From Oligoflexia bacterium (lineage in GTDB: Bacteria; Bdellovibrionota; Bacteriovoracia; Bacteriovoracales; Bacteriovoracaceae): a stretch of DNA of 64,000 nt. Below, piece after piece: positions 16,703-25,019 of the stretch (positions are counted from its first letter, which is position 1; every line of letters starts with the position of its first letter). The stretch spans positions 1 to 64,000 of the forward strand of contig JADFZW010000003.1 in NCBI GenBank assembly GCA_015232355.1, given 5' to 3'. A model generated the notes under the pieces. That model was not told the origin of the DNA. It did not search any database and saw only the letters and a list, made by a program, of their open reading frames with translations. The translations under genes were made by a program, and so were the position numbers.

Positions 16703-16883
16703 AAATCTTACCTTTTCTTTATTTTGTTCAATAATTACTCAACTTAAATAAAAAAACACCGTTAAGTGTTATGAGTTTTTCAAAGTAAGTGCTAAAGCAA
16801 ATACTTAAATGAGGTAAAAAAATATCCATACCATAGTTTTGTAATTCGTAAAAGTTTATGTCAAATCTTAAGCGGAGAAAAAT

Positions 16884-17684
16884 GTGATGAAACAAAAATT
16901 TTATACCGATCATAGCAAATCCGATCTTCTTCTTAACCAGAATCAGAATAAGAACAAGAACAAGAATACACTACTCTTAACTTTGCTAATTATTATGTCT
17001 CTCTTTTTTCTTAGCTCCTGTGATAAAAAAAATACTGTAGATGGTAATCAAGTGCAAGCAAAAGCTAATGGAAATAATCCAAGCACAGGAACAGGAGGAA
17101 CAATAGGAACAGGAGGAATTGGGGGGACAACAACATTGCCGGGTACTGTTCCTAATCAGGGAGTATTCGATGCTCAATCCTATGTCAATCAAGAGATGTT
17201 GACACAGATAAACTCTGCAATGGGCAGATATCCATGTAGAAATAATGGTTATCGAGTAACAAAAAATTTTTTTGTACCAATCACTGTTTCACCAATTGAT
17301 CCATTCATTGCATATAATGCTGTCCTTCAAGAAGGTGTAGGTCCCACAGGCAAAATCAGCAAAGTATTTATGGGAGTACTTCCAACAATAAATGATTTAC
17401 TAATTGTCAGAGAAATCTCTCAAGGAGATAAAATTGTTGCTCGAGCAATTACTGTCTCTCTATGCTACTATAGCCCACTAATAATTAACGAGAGACCTCT
17501 TGATGTAAGAATGGTTAGCGATCTTACTCTTAAAAATAATACCGCTTGTGTAGTTGGAGATGTTCAAGGTAAATTTGTAATAAGTGCGGCCGCATATCTC
17601 GCTTACCCAGCATACATGAATATGCCAGAAATATTTACTTACTTTCCTAGTGGAGTCTGCTCTACAACTCCAGTTCTTTACTGA
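16884..17684 (+). CDS. lipoprotein of unknown function
   Basis: A 266-residue lipoprotein. The long basic/Asn-rich N-terminus (NQNQNKNKNKN) precedes the signal segment LLLTLLIIMSLFFLSSC, whose lipobox is LSSC. After the Cys comes a Gly/Thr-rich linker, then an unrecognised domain with Cys residues near YPCRNNG, TVSLCYY, NTACVVG and GVCSTT, suggesting disulfides. A GTG at 16884 and an ATG at 16887 both suit GGAG at 16874-16877. Its stop abuts the stop of the convergent amidase gene. Confidence 0.75.
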   Translation: MMKQKFYTDHSKSDLLLNQNQNKNKNKNTLLLTLLIIMSLFFLSSCDKKNTVDGNQVQAKANGNNPSTGTGGTIGTGGIGGTTTLPGTVPNQGVFDAQSYVNQEMLTQINSAMGRYPCRNNGYRVTKNFFVPITVSPIDPFIAYNAVLQEGVGPTGKISKVFMGVLPTINDLLIVREISQGDKIVARAITVSLCYYSPLIINERPLDVRMVSDLTLKNNTACVVGDVQGKFVISAAAYLAYPAYMNMPEIFTYFPSGVCSTTPVLY

Positions 17685-18557
17685 TTACTGATTGCTGACA
17701 AAACCAAGCTTCCCACTATCTGCAATTTTTAAATATCGATCAATCGCACTTGCTACTGCTTTAGCATATTCTTTCTGAAAATTTTCCCCTTTTAATTTCA
17801 TTGCTTCATTGTGATTGGAAATAAAACCAACTTCCAATAAAACTGCTGGGCACTTTGATAGAGCTAAAACATAGAATACACCTGCTAAAACTTTTCTATC
17901 TTTGAAATTATACTTATAAGATATTTTACTCTTCAATTCATCATGAATTTCGAAAGCCAACTTTCTAGAGCTAATAACTGTTCTTTCCACAATAAGATCT
18001 ATTAATATTTTATGAACAATTGGATCAGTAAACGCACTATCGTTAACAATATCACCTCCACTTCCACTTCCTGAAATACGTCTATTTTCCACATTTTCAA
18101 CTTTTCTAACTGCTACATCATTATGATTATCAAGATAATAAATTTCAAAACCCTGCGAGCTACTCTTTGCGGATGAATTCATATGTATCGATAGAAAAAG
18201 ATCAGCCTTAACTTTTTCTGCCATCTGAGCTCTCTCATCTAAACTAATCGTATTATCAAAACTTCTAGTCATATATACTGAATATTTTTTCTCTAACTCC
18301 TTGTATATTTTTTTTGCAAACTCCAACGCTAACTCTTTTTCTATATAATAAACTCGTCCCAACTTTTTACTATTCTGATTATCTTTTTGAGTATCTTTTT
18401 CTCTCTCCATAAATGAAGATACCGCTCCCAAGTCATCTCCTCCATGGCCAGGGTCTATTAAAATAGTTGTCGCTTGCACACTCATCTGCACATTCGCCGT
18501 ACTAAAAAACAAAAAAAACAATATGCTCAAAAAATTTTTATAATTATCATAGACCAT
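17685..18557 (-). CDS. N-acetylmuramoyl-L-alanine amidase (Amidase_3)
   Basis: This enzyme cuts the amide between muramic acid and the stem peptide. The 290-residue product has a signal peptide (about 1-29) and the zinc-binding motifs ILIDPGHGG (H38), EKELALEFA (Glu), LFLSIHMNSS (His) and the catalytic Glu in AVLLEVGFISN. Insertions between these motifs carry Ser/Asn-rich low complexity. No SPOR, AMIN or LysM domain is present. Its start overlaps the spoIID gene by 11 bases, so both are made together. SpoIID and an amidase act in sequence on peptidoglycan during spore engulfment; here they likely remodel the wall in a non-sporulating cell. Confidence 0.93.
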   Translation of the reverse strand: MVYDNYKNFLSILFFLFFSTANVQMSVQATTILIDPGHGGDDLGAVSSFMEREKDTQKDNQNSKKLGRVYYIEKELALEFAKKIYKELEKKYSVYMTRSFDNTISLDERAQMAEKVKADLFLSIHMNSSAKSSSQGFEIYYLDNHNDVAVRKVENVENRRISGSGSGGDIVNDSAFTDPIVHKILIDLIVERTVISSRKLAFEIHDELKSKISYKYNFKDRKVLAGVFYVLALSKCPAVLLEVGFISNHNEAMKLKGENFQKEYAKAVASAIDRYLKIADSGKLGFVSNQ

Positions 18558-19797
18558 AATTTTGCACCAACTTATGATTTGGATAATAATATTTTAAAAT
18601 TCTCTTATAATCCCATCCCTGATTTGCCAAATATAGCGCTCCTACTTGGCACATTCCAACTCCGTGACCACGACCACGACCTCTAATATAAAATCTATCT
18701 CCATCTTTTTTAAAAATAAAATTATTGGAAAAAATCTTTTGTTGACCTAAAACATTCCTTATCTTTGCTTTTTTTACTGTAAAGAGCTCGCCTTCTAAAT
18801 AAAAATTAACTGATGTCCTCTCAAAACTATCCGGCACTAATTTCATTGTTTGTATAAAATTTGTTTCTTTGCTGTCCTTTAAATTTTTAAAGATATGTAA
18901 ATTACTTTTTCTAACAAAGTTATAAAAACTACTTCTGTTAATATATACCTCCCAATACTTCAAATCAGCAATTCCACTACAATATGGACATTTCACAGAT
19001 TGATATGCCTCTATCTTTTCCGACCAAACATCCTCAGTATTCAAAGTTCTCCCTCCACATTGAGCATGAAAAAAAATTGCACTCAATCCTCCTCCACCGC
19101 CTCCACTCATCTCAGGCAACAAAATCTCTCCAGCAGTCAATTTAGTGGCCATAGCAGTATTGCTATTTTCATCAAATAAATGACCACTCACTTGATGTCT
19201 TTCAGAATTTTCTAAATCATAATACACCACACTTTCATTTCCACTTACATTTAATAAATCCGCATTCCTCTCTCTAATCATCTTCATATAGAGAGCATAC
19301 GTCCTGCTGGCAACCGCTTGAGCCTTCAATGCCTCTATATTCCAATTCCCATTCATTTCCTTTGGCAATAAAGTGCTCAGGTAATTTTCCAAGGAAACTC
19401 TATTTATCAGATCACAATGTCCATTGATATCGGATCCTACAATGTAAAAATCCCCTCTATATTTATCATCTTCCCAAGTTAATATTCCTGTAGGCGAAGA
19501 AACCATGGCCAACAATTTTAATTTTTCATTCTTCTTTTGTGTTTTAAAATCATTACATTGAAATCTAATTCCTTTTAATCCAGGAATTTTTTCCTTATAC
19601 TTCTTTACTACCTTTCCCAAAAATACCTGTCTCTCCACATCTACACCTTTTAACACAATAGTAGATAACGAACGACCAACTAATACATTTATATATCTAA
19701 CATCCTTCACACTGGCATGCAGATCATCCAATAAATCAACTGAAAGATAGAGTATGCTTGAGAAAATCAAAATTAAAATTAAAAAAAAACCATTCAT
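18547..19797 (-). CDS. SpoIID/LytB domain protein, probable lytic transglycosylase
   Basis: A 416-residue exported protein (signal or anchor at residues 1-20). The SpoIID core is LPKEMNGNWNIEALKAQAVA (residues 144-163; the catalytic Glu should be E147), then SRTYALYMK, a CGGRT loop and the C-terminal FYIRGRGRGHGVGMCQVGAL. SpoIID cleaves glycan strands only after stem peptides are removed, which matches the amidase encoded immediately downstream with an 11-base overlap. The region 20-100 before the domain is unrecognised. Confidence 0.9.
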   Translation of the reverse strand: MNGFFLILILIFSSILYLSVDLLDDLHASVKDVRYINVLVGRSLSTIVLKGVDVERQVFLGKVVKKYKEKIPGLKGIRFQCNDFKTQKKNEKLKLLAMVSSPTGILTWEDDKYRGDFYIVGSDINGHCDLINRVSLENYLSTLLPKEMNGNWNIEALKAQAVASRTYALYMKMIRERNADLLNVSGNESVVYYDLENSERHQVSGHLFDENSNTAMATKLTAGEILLPEMSGGGGGGLSAIFFHAQCGGRTLNTEDVWSEKIEAYQSVKCPYCSGIADLKYWEVYINRSSFYNFVRKSNLHIFKNLKDSKETNFIQTMKLVPDSFERTSVNFYLEGELFTVKKAKIRNVLGQQKIFSNNFIFKKDGDRFYIRGRGRGHGVGMCQVGALYLANQGWDYKRILKYYYPNHKLVQNYGL

Positions 19798-19874
19798 ATT
19801 AGTCTATTCTATCTCAATATTGAATGGACCCAAATATAAAAAGTAACAAAGCAGTAGTGTAGACTATAGTAAAA

Positions 19875-20801
19875 TTATTGACGATTAAGATAGATGATTA
19901 TTCTTTTAATATCATCCCAAAATACTCTTTTCATCTGAGGATTGATTAACAAATAATCCAAACTAAATAGAGGAACAACTTCGCATTCATGTACTAAATT
20001 ACCATAGGAAAATTTACACCTAATAAATTTTCCATGGATTAAAGATAATCGTTCTTTTCTACCTATAAGAAATCCACTAACATATGCTCCAAAAGTGGCA
20101 ACAACTTTAGGTTTGAATAATATGATCTCTCTCTTGGTAAATTCCATACAATTGTTGGCCAACATCTCCAGATTCTTATCATCCATCTTATCCGTTTCAA
20201 TTGGTCTGCATTTCACAAAGCTTGATAAAAACATATCCGTTTTTTCTATGTTCATTGCCTGAAGTATTCTTGAAAATAAGATCTCCTTTTCCTCAGAAAA
20301 AACCTGAGGGAAATTTAAGAGATGATCACTTTGTGAACTATTCATCCCTGAACGATCCACAAAATTATTTTCAGAAAAAAAATCATTTAAAAAATAAATC
20401 TTCACATTATTCGACAATTGTTGCTTATAATCGCTATGATGATTAAGATGATTAAGATGATTAAGATGATCTTTTTTATATAAGAATGCTCTCAGCTTTA
20501 GACATCTTTTACAAAGAGACAAATCCCTTGCGTATTCTGTAACAAATAATTCACGATTTTTTTTATTGGTATTTTCTACAGCATTTCCTACAATATTTTT
20601 TGCAGCATTTTCTGTAGCATTTTCTGTAGCATTTTTCACGGCAATTTGCTGAGATTTATTTTCCACAATCCTCTCTGGGCCCAAATACCATAATGAATGT
20701 TCAAAAAGTGCAGCAGCATATCTGTTTTTAAACATTTTAAGTTGGGCCGGATCACTTTCCCTATGCAAATTTTGCCTTAATTCATAGAAAATATTCTTCA
20801 T
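19875..20801 (-). CDS. degenerate family-4 uracil-DNA glycosylase
   Basis: A 308-residue protein whose C-terminal half follows family-4 uracil-DNA glycosylase: SSFVKCRPIETDKM, CMEFTKREIILFKPKVVATF GAYVSGFLIGR (in two parts) and NPQMKRVFWDDIKRII. The cysteines of the [4Fe-4S] cluster can be placed: LCKRC, VKCRP and NNCME. But motif A (GEAPG) is absent, replaced around YFLNDFFSENN, and the HPA motif of loop B reads FSLDYLL. The N-terminal part contains two in-frame repeats, (NATE)n and (HLN)n. It may keep a DNA-binding or structural role without base removal. No neighbour clarifies the job. Confidence 0.65.
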   Translation of the reverse strand: MKNIFYELRQNLHRESDPAQLKMFKNRYAAALFEHSLWYLGPERIVENKSQQIAVKNATENATENAAKNIVGNAVENTNKKNRELFVTEYARDLSLCKRCLKLRAFLYKKDHLNHLNHLNHHSDYKQQLSNNVKIYFLNDFFSENNFVDRSGMNSSQSDHLLNFPQVFSEEKEILFSRILQAMNIEKTDMFLSSFVKCRPIETDKMDDKNLEMLANNCMEFTKREIILFKPKVVATFGAYVSGFLIGRKERLSLIHGKFIRCKFSYGNLVHECEVVPLFSLDYLLINPQMKRVFWDDIKRIIIYLNRQ

Positions 20802-21100
20802 TTAGTTCTCAACCTTATTCTTGTCATCTTTCCATCTCATTTTTTAAATCTCTGTACTCTTTTATACAATACCAGTACATCAGTACAGTACACCCTAGCA
20901 CGCCATTGTTCATACTTAATAAAATTTAAAAAAACTTTTAAAGGGCCAACGATTTCTTCCGACAAGTTCAACATATCAAAAAAGAAGTTTTCAGATTTTT
21001 ACAATTTTTTTTTGGCCACCATGTATAAATCTGAAAGTAATTTAATATATAAGGAAAAAAATAAATTTTCAAAACCAAAGATTTTAAGAGGAACATTTCA
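20802..21100. other. intergenic region, no gene seen
   Basis: This stretch separates the leftward UDG-like gene from the rightward zinc-ribbon gene. It is AT-rich, with a short CAGTACATCAGTACAGTAC repeat near 20872-20890 and poly-T tracts near 21000. I see no stable RNA or conserved promoter, apart from AGAGGAAC, the ribosome-binding site, just before 21101. Confidence 0.4.
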
Positions 21101-21307
21101 ATGGATGCAGAATACAAATTTGAATGTTATGAAGAGTATATTGGTGGAAAGGATGACGTTATCAAAAAAATTGATCAATGCTCAACTTGCGGAACTAAAT
21201 TGATCTTTGGACACCTACCAGATTATAAAAATTTGTTGATTCAAGAAACAGCTCGTTGTGTAGAGTGTGGGCAGATAATACGTAGGGTAATTTATGTTTT
21301 AAATTAA
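21101..21307 (+). CDS. small zinc-ribbon protein
   Basis: A 68-residue protein with two CxxC knuckles: CSTCGTKL (about residues 27-34) and CVECGQII (about 52-59), the spacing of a zinc ribbon. AGAGGAAC lies eight bases before the ATG. The N-terminal 25 residues are acidic/aromatic. Similar small zinc-ribbon proteins are common and poorly understood. An overlapping frame starting at 21012 is less convincing since it lacks this motif. Confidence 0.65.
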   Translation: MDAEYKFECYEEYIGGKDDVIKKIDQCSTCGTKLIFGHLPDYKNLLIQETARCVECGQIIRRVIYVLN

Positions 21308-21336
21308 AGTAAAATATTCTCTGGAAAAAAACTTTT

Positions 21337-22731
21337 TCAATTTTTTTTGGTGATCCCTTTTAGCAATCTTTTTTGCTCTTTTTTATGATGTAATTTTCGA
21401 GAAAATCGATGTGCTTCATCTCTTAACTTTGCCAGCATGGTCCAAAGCAAACCCTCTTTTTCTAATGAATATCCTCGAGATTGAGCACTACTTTGATTCT
21501 GGAAAAAAAGTCGATCACTTAAACATCGTTTATTTTTTTTTGCAATTCCAACAACAGCAATTGAAATATTTAAATTTTTTAATACTGAGACGATAGCATT
21601 AAGTTGACCTTTTCCACCATCAACCATTATCAAATCAAGATAATCAAACGATTCAGAGGAAAATCGCCTGCTAATTAATTCCTTTAGCATTTCATAATCA
21701 TTGTTCTCCTCTTCTCTCTTGGTTAAATTATAATATCGATAAGAACTCTTATCCAACTTACCATCTCTCATCACCACCTTCGCTCCACAAGGAGAATCTC
21801 CTTGCCAAATCGCTACATCATAGCACTCAATAACTCGAGGAATTTTTTTTAAAGATAAGATCTCTTGCAACCTTTTTAAAGCATCTTTACCTTCTCCTTT
21901 TTCTACTCCTCCTTCATCAGAAGTAGTTTTGGCATTTATAAACTGCTCTACTTTCAAGATATCATCTCTAATCTCTGCTGCTTTTTCATATTCTTCCTCT
22001 TTAGAATAATCATACATCTTTCTCTTTAAGATCCGCAAAACCGCTCTCTCTTCCCTCTCTTCTCCACTGAAAAATTGTATCACTTTGGAAAAATTATTTT
22101 TGTATTGATATTTGCCAATTTTACCAACACAAGGTGCACTACAATACTCAATCTGATATAAAATACATGGAGTATTTGTCTTTGCACTCATCTTAAATTC
22201 ACTCTTCCCACAAATTCTAATTTTAAAGTGTTTGACTAAAATTTTGATTACTTCCTTTAATAAACGACTCTCTACGAAGGGGCCAAAAATCAACACATGC
22301 TCATCTTTTTTAAGTTCAATCAATTCCTTCTTTCTCATATATAAAATTCTAGGGAAATTATCTCTCAAATCACTAACTACAAAAGGATATGATTTATCAT
22401 CTCTCAACTTAATATTATATTTTGGTGTATATTTTTTTATTAAATCATTTTCTAAGATCAGCGCACTTGAATCACTATCAGTAATGATGAAATCAAAATC
22501 ATCTACTACCGAGAGAAGTTTTAAGGTTTTTATATTGTGATTTTTAATTTGAGCATCTTGAAAATATGATGAGCATCTATTTCTAAGATTCTTTGCTTTT
22601 CCAACATACAAGACATTTTCTTTTTGATCTTTAAAAAGATAACATCCACTTGTAGTAGGTAATGATTTAGCCTTCGAGAGTAATTTAATTATTTTACTAG
22701 AAGAATTGGAATTAGAGTCCGATTCCACCAC
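21337..22731 (-). CDS. uvrC: UvrC-like nuclease lacking the HhH domain
   Basis: UvrC makes both incisions in nucleotide-excision repair. This 464-residue protein has the GIY-YIG domain (GCYLFKDQKENVLYVGKAKN, residues 29-48), the UVR motif (about 240-275, YSKEEEYEKAAEIRDD) and the RNase H-like domain: ECYDVAIWQGD, LIMVDGGKGQLNAI and LRDEAHRFSRKLHHKK, which hold two Asp and the His of the 5' nuclease. It stops just after this point, where standard UvrC (about 600 residues) continues into the (HhH)2 DNA-binding domain. A Cys set near residues 200-212 (CILYQIEYCSAPCVG) matches full-length UvrC. The start overlaps the Gly/Met-rich gene by 20 bases. Confidence 0.85.
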   Translation of the reverse strand: MVESDSNSNSSSKIIKLLSKAKSLPTTSGCYLFKDQKENVLYVGKAKNLRNRCSSYFQDAQIKNHNIKTLKLLSVVDDFDFIITDSDSSALILENDLIKKYTPKYNIKLRDDKSYPFVVSDLRDNFPRILYMRKKELIELKKDEHVLIFGPFVESRLLKEVIKILVKHFKIRICGKSEFKMSAKTNTPCILYQIEYCSAPCVGKIGKYQYKNNFSKVIQFFSGEEREERAVLRILKRKMYDYSKEEEYEKAAEIRDDILKVEQFINAKTTSDEGGVEKGEGKDALKRLQEILSLKKIPRVIECYDVAIWQGDSPCGAKVVMRDGKLDKSSYRYYNLTKREEENNDYEMLKELISRRFSSESFDYLDLIMVDGGKGQLNAIVSVLKNLNISIAVVGIAKKNKRCLSDRLFFQNQSSAQSRGYSLEKEGLLWTMLAKLRDEAHRFSRKLHHKKEQKRLLKGITKKN

Positions 22732-24361
22732 TTAATCCTAATCCTCCTCCACCTAATCCACCTAATCCTCCACCAAGACTAAAATATCCTCCTAAATTAC
22801 CCATTCCAAATGGAGAACCTCCCATTCCCATTCCACCATATCCACCCAAACCGCCGCCCATGCCTCCCATTCCCATACCTCCCATTCCTCCGTACATACC
22901 GCCCATTCCAGAGTAGAGATTGCTCATATAATTTTGGCCAGCATTTCTATAATCTTGTCCCAATTGAGCGTTGGCCATACCATTGGCCCAAATATTGGTT
23001 TGATATCTATTCGCTAGAGCAGAATTTTGCTCCATATTTGCTCTCATAGAATTTTGAGCTTGTTGCCACTGATTCATCCACGGATTATTTTGATCACCCC
23101 AACCACCACTTGGTCCCCAATATCCTCCCATTCCATTTCCACCAGGAAACAAACCCATTCCTGGCCCACCTATTCCAAATTGTCCTCCTAATCCAGGATA
23201 ACCTAATCCTCCTCCCATCATTCCCATTCCGCCTAATCCAGGCATACCATATGGACCCATTCCTCCTCCCATTCCACCTAATCCACCATTTAATCCAACA
23301 CCAAATCCAAGTCCAAGTCCATTGTTACCGAATGGATTTCCAAATCCACCCATACCACCCATACCGCCCATGCCTCCCATACCCGGCATTCCAAACATAC
23401 CACCCATTTGATATGGGCCCATCATACCTGATAAAAATCCAGGCGAAAAACCAGCACTAATAAATGGATTACCTGATCCACCAAAACCATTTCCCATCAT
23501 TCCATTAAAACCAGCGTATCCTCCGAGAGGCATATTATTACATTGCATGAGCTTCTGTGCATCTGTAGGTAAAACAGGATTCATTCCATTTTGAGTTACA
23601 TAATTTAAATAATTATCAAAGCGAGTATTACAAGCAGCAAACCCTTGCTTATAAGCATCGGCCCAAGTCTGTTGACTTAATCCACCCATAATCGATGAAG
23701 TTATATTTGAACCAAGATATGCAAGAGGAGGAGCTACCGCTCCTATTACCATCGCAGCCTTTTCCCAACCACTTGGTTCTGGAGGTTTGGTCACACAATC
23801 AATACAATCTACTCTATCACCAGATCTTCTTCTATAAAGTTCATTCCTACACATATTATATTCACGTGTATCCGTAATATATTCACACTCTCTTGCATTC
23901 ACACGATCGTTACTTCCATAACCACGATCTCTATCTCTATCTCTATCTAAATCAGAATTTGAATCTGAATCTGAATGATTATCAAAACCCCATCTACCCT
24001 TATCGTCCCATTTTTTTCGACCACCACCATCTCTACCTCTGTCTCTGGCCCCGTCTTTATCACCATCCCTATCACTGTCTAAATCTTTTCCTGTTACTCT
24101 CTTTCCTTTCCCATCATTTTCATCTCCATTGCCGCGATCATCATTATCATAAATATCTGGGAAATCCACCTCTACATCATTTTGAGAGGTTCTTTTGTCT
24201 CTAATGGCCCAAGCATCATTAAAACCAAATCCACTAACTTTGAATCCTAAAAAGCATTTGTGATTTGATTGTTTGCCATTAAAACCAAATGAAAAGATAA
24301 AAAACAGAGAGAAAAATACAAATAAGAAACAAAATAATTTCGTTGAAATTTTTAAAAACAT
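22712..24361 (-). CDS. Gly/Met-rich exported low-complexity protein
   Basis: A 549-residue exported protein with unknown function. A signal peptide (residues 1-30, very Phe-rich) leads to an acidic/basic segment of repeating Asp-Arg (DRDRDRDRG, residues 60-155). A small Cys-containing part (CEYITDTREYNMCRNELY, CIDC) and a hydrophobic segment (MVIGAVAPPLAYLGSNI) follow. From about residue 275 the protein is GGMGGMGG, PYGMPGLGGMG and similar repeats to the end. The composition resembles surface or matrix proteins with flexible Gly-rich tails. Similar Met/Gly/Phe composition is seen at the C-terminus of the product at 59155. It overlaps uvrC downstream. Confidence 0.7.
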   Translation of the reverse strand: MFLKISTKLFCFLFVFFSLFFIFSFGFNGKQSNHKCFLGFKVSGFGFNDAWAIRDKRTSQNDVEVDFPDIYDNDDRGNGDENDGKGKRVTGKDLDSDRDGDKDGARDRGRDGGGRKKWDDKGRWGFDNHSDSDSNSDLDRDRDRDRGYGSNDRVNARECEYITDTREYNMCRNELYRRRSGDRVDCIDCVTKPPEPSGWEKAAMVIGAVAPPLAYLGSNITSSIMGGLSQQTWADAYKQGFAACNTRFDNYLNYVTQNGMNPVLPTDAQKLMQCNNMPLGGYAGFNGMMGNGFGGSGNPFISAGFSPGFLSGMMGPYQMGGMFGMPGMGGMGGMGGMGGFGNPFGNNGLGLGFGVGLNGGLGGMGGGMGPYGMPGLGGMGMMGGGLGYPGLGGQFGIGGPGMGLFPGGNGMGGYWGPSGGWGDQNNPWMNQWQQAQNSMRANMEQNSALANRYQTNIWANGMANAQLGQDYRNAGQNYMSNLYSGMGGMYGGMGGMGMGGMGGGLGGYGGMGMGGSPFGMGNLGGYFSLGGGLGGLGGGGLGLSGGIGL

Positions 24362-24498
24362 ACTCTCTCCCCACCCTAAAAGTATTCATACAAATTATAT
24401 CATAACATGCAAGGTCCATAATAAAAACAAGAATGAGAAGGGGCAGAAGTTGATTTATATACGAATTAATTCTTATTAAGAATTACTTAGCAGGGATC

Positions 24499-24936
24499 CT
24501 ATGCAGCGAAAATGCGAATTTTTTGAACAAGAAATGCAACTAAATCATCATCTGAAGCAAAAACGTCATCTACATGCTCTGATTTTAGAAGGAAATCACT
24601 AACTCTGCTTGCGATTTGATGAAGTGATTCAGTCATGTAAAGTCCAGAGATTGCCTCTCCTTGATAGGATTTGATAATCTCTTTTCTTGCATGATTAAAC
24701 ATCTCTGATTCAGCAATATCTTCAGGCAAATTACCCTCGCCAAGTTTATCTTCAACCTCTTCTATTGCTTGCTCTTTAATATCTTCATCTGTAGAAAAAC
24801 TAACACCATACTCAGTTGCTAAAGCTTCAATCAATCCCTCACGCTTTTCCGGTGTAAACATAATAAACCGTTTCTCTTGCAAATGATTAACTGTATATCT
24901 GGCCAATGACCTTAATGTTTCAAAATCTGTTCTCAT
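24499..24936 (-). CDS. DUF507-like protein
   Basis: A 145-residue acidic helical protein. The C-terminus SEHVDDVFASDDDLVAFLVQ fits the DUF507 ending (VEEVFAED-EL). The N-terminus LARYTVNHLQEKRFIMFTPE also fits DUF507 (lar-iv-rL----I-v---). DUF507 proteins are small cytosolic proteins of delta-proteobacteria and relatives with no known function. No ribosome-binding site is obvious. Assignment is tentative. Confidence 0.5.
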   Translation of the reverse strand: MRTDFETLRSLARYTVNHLQEKRFIMFTPEKREGLIEALATEYGVSFSTDEDIKEQAIEEVEDKLGEGNLPEDIAESEMFNHARKEIIKSYQGEAISGLYMTESLHQIASRVSDFLLKSEHVDDVFASDDDLVAFLVQKIRIFAA

Positions 24937-25019
24937 TCATCATATCCTAAAGAAATCCTAAGTAGAATACCAGTGCACTATTATTATTTTGATCCTAATA
25001 ATACTACCCCATTTTATAA

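Noticed and set aside
16728..16913. Leftward 61-codon frame and a small hairpin AACAC-CGTTAA-GTGTT with a T run on the minus strand (16749-16770), as if a small RNA ended there.
   Set aside because: The stem is only five pairs, and no promoter or upstream minus-strand gene supports a transcript.
21012..21203. Rightward 63-codon frame just before the zinc-ribbon gene.
   Set aside because: It overlaps the better supported zinc-ribbon gene in another frame and lacks a ribosome-binding site.
23110..23460. Rightward frame on the opposite strand of the Gly/Met-rich gene, rich in His, Pro and Leu.
   Set aside because: It is the antisense shadow of a glycine-rich repeat; the composition follows from the repeat.
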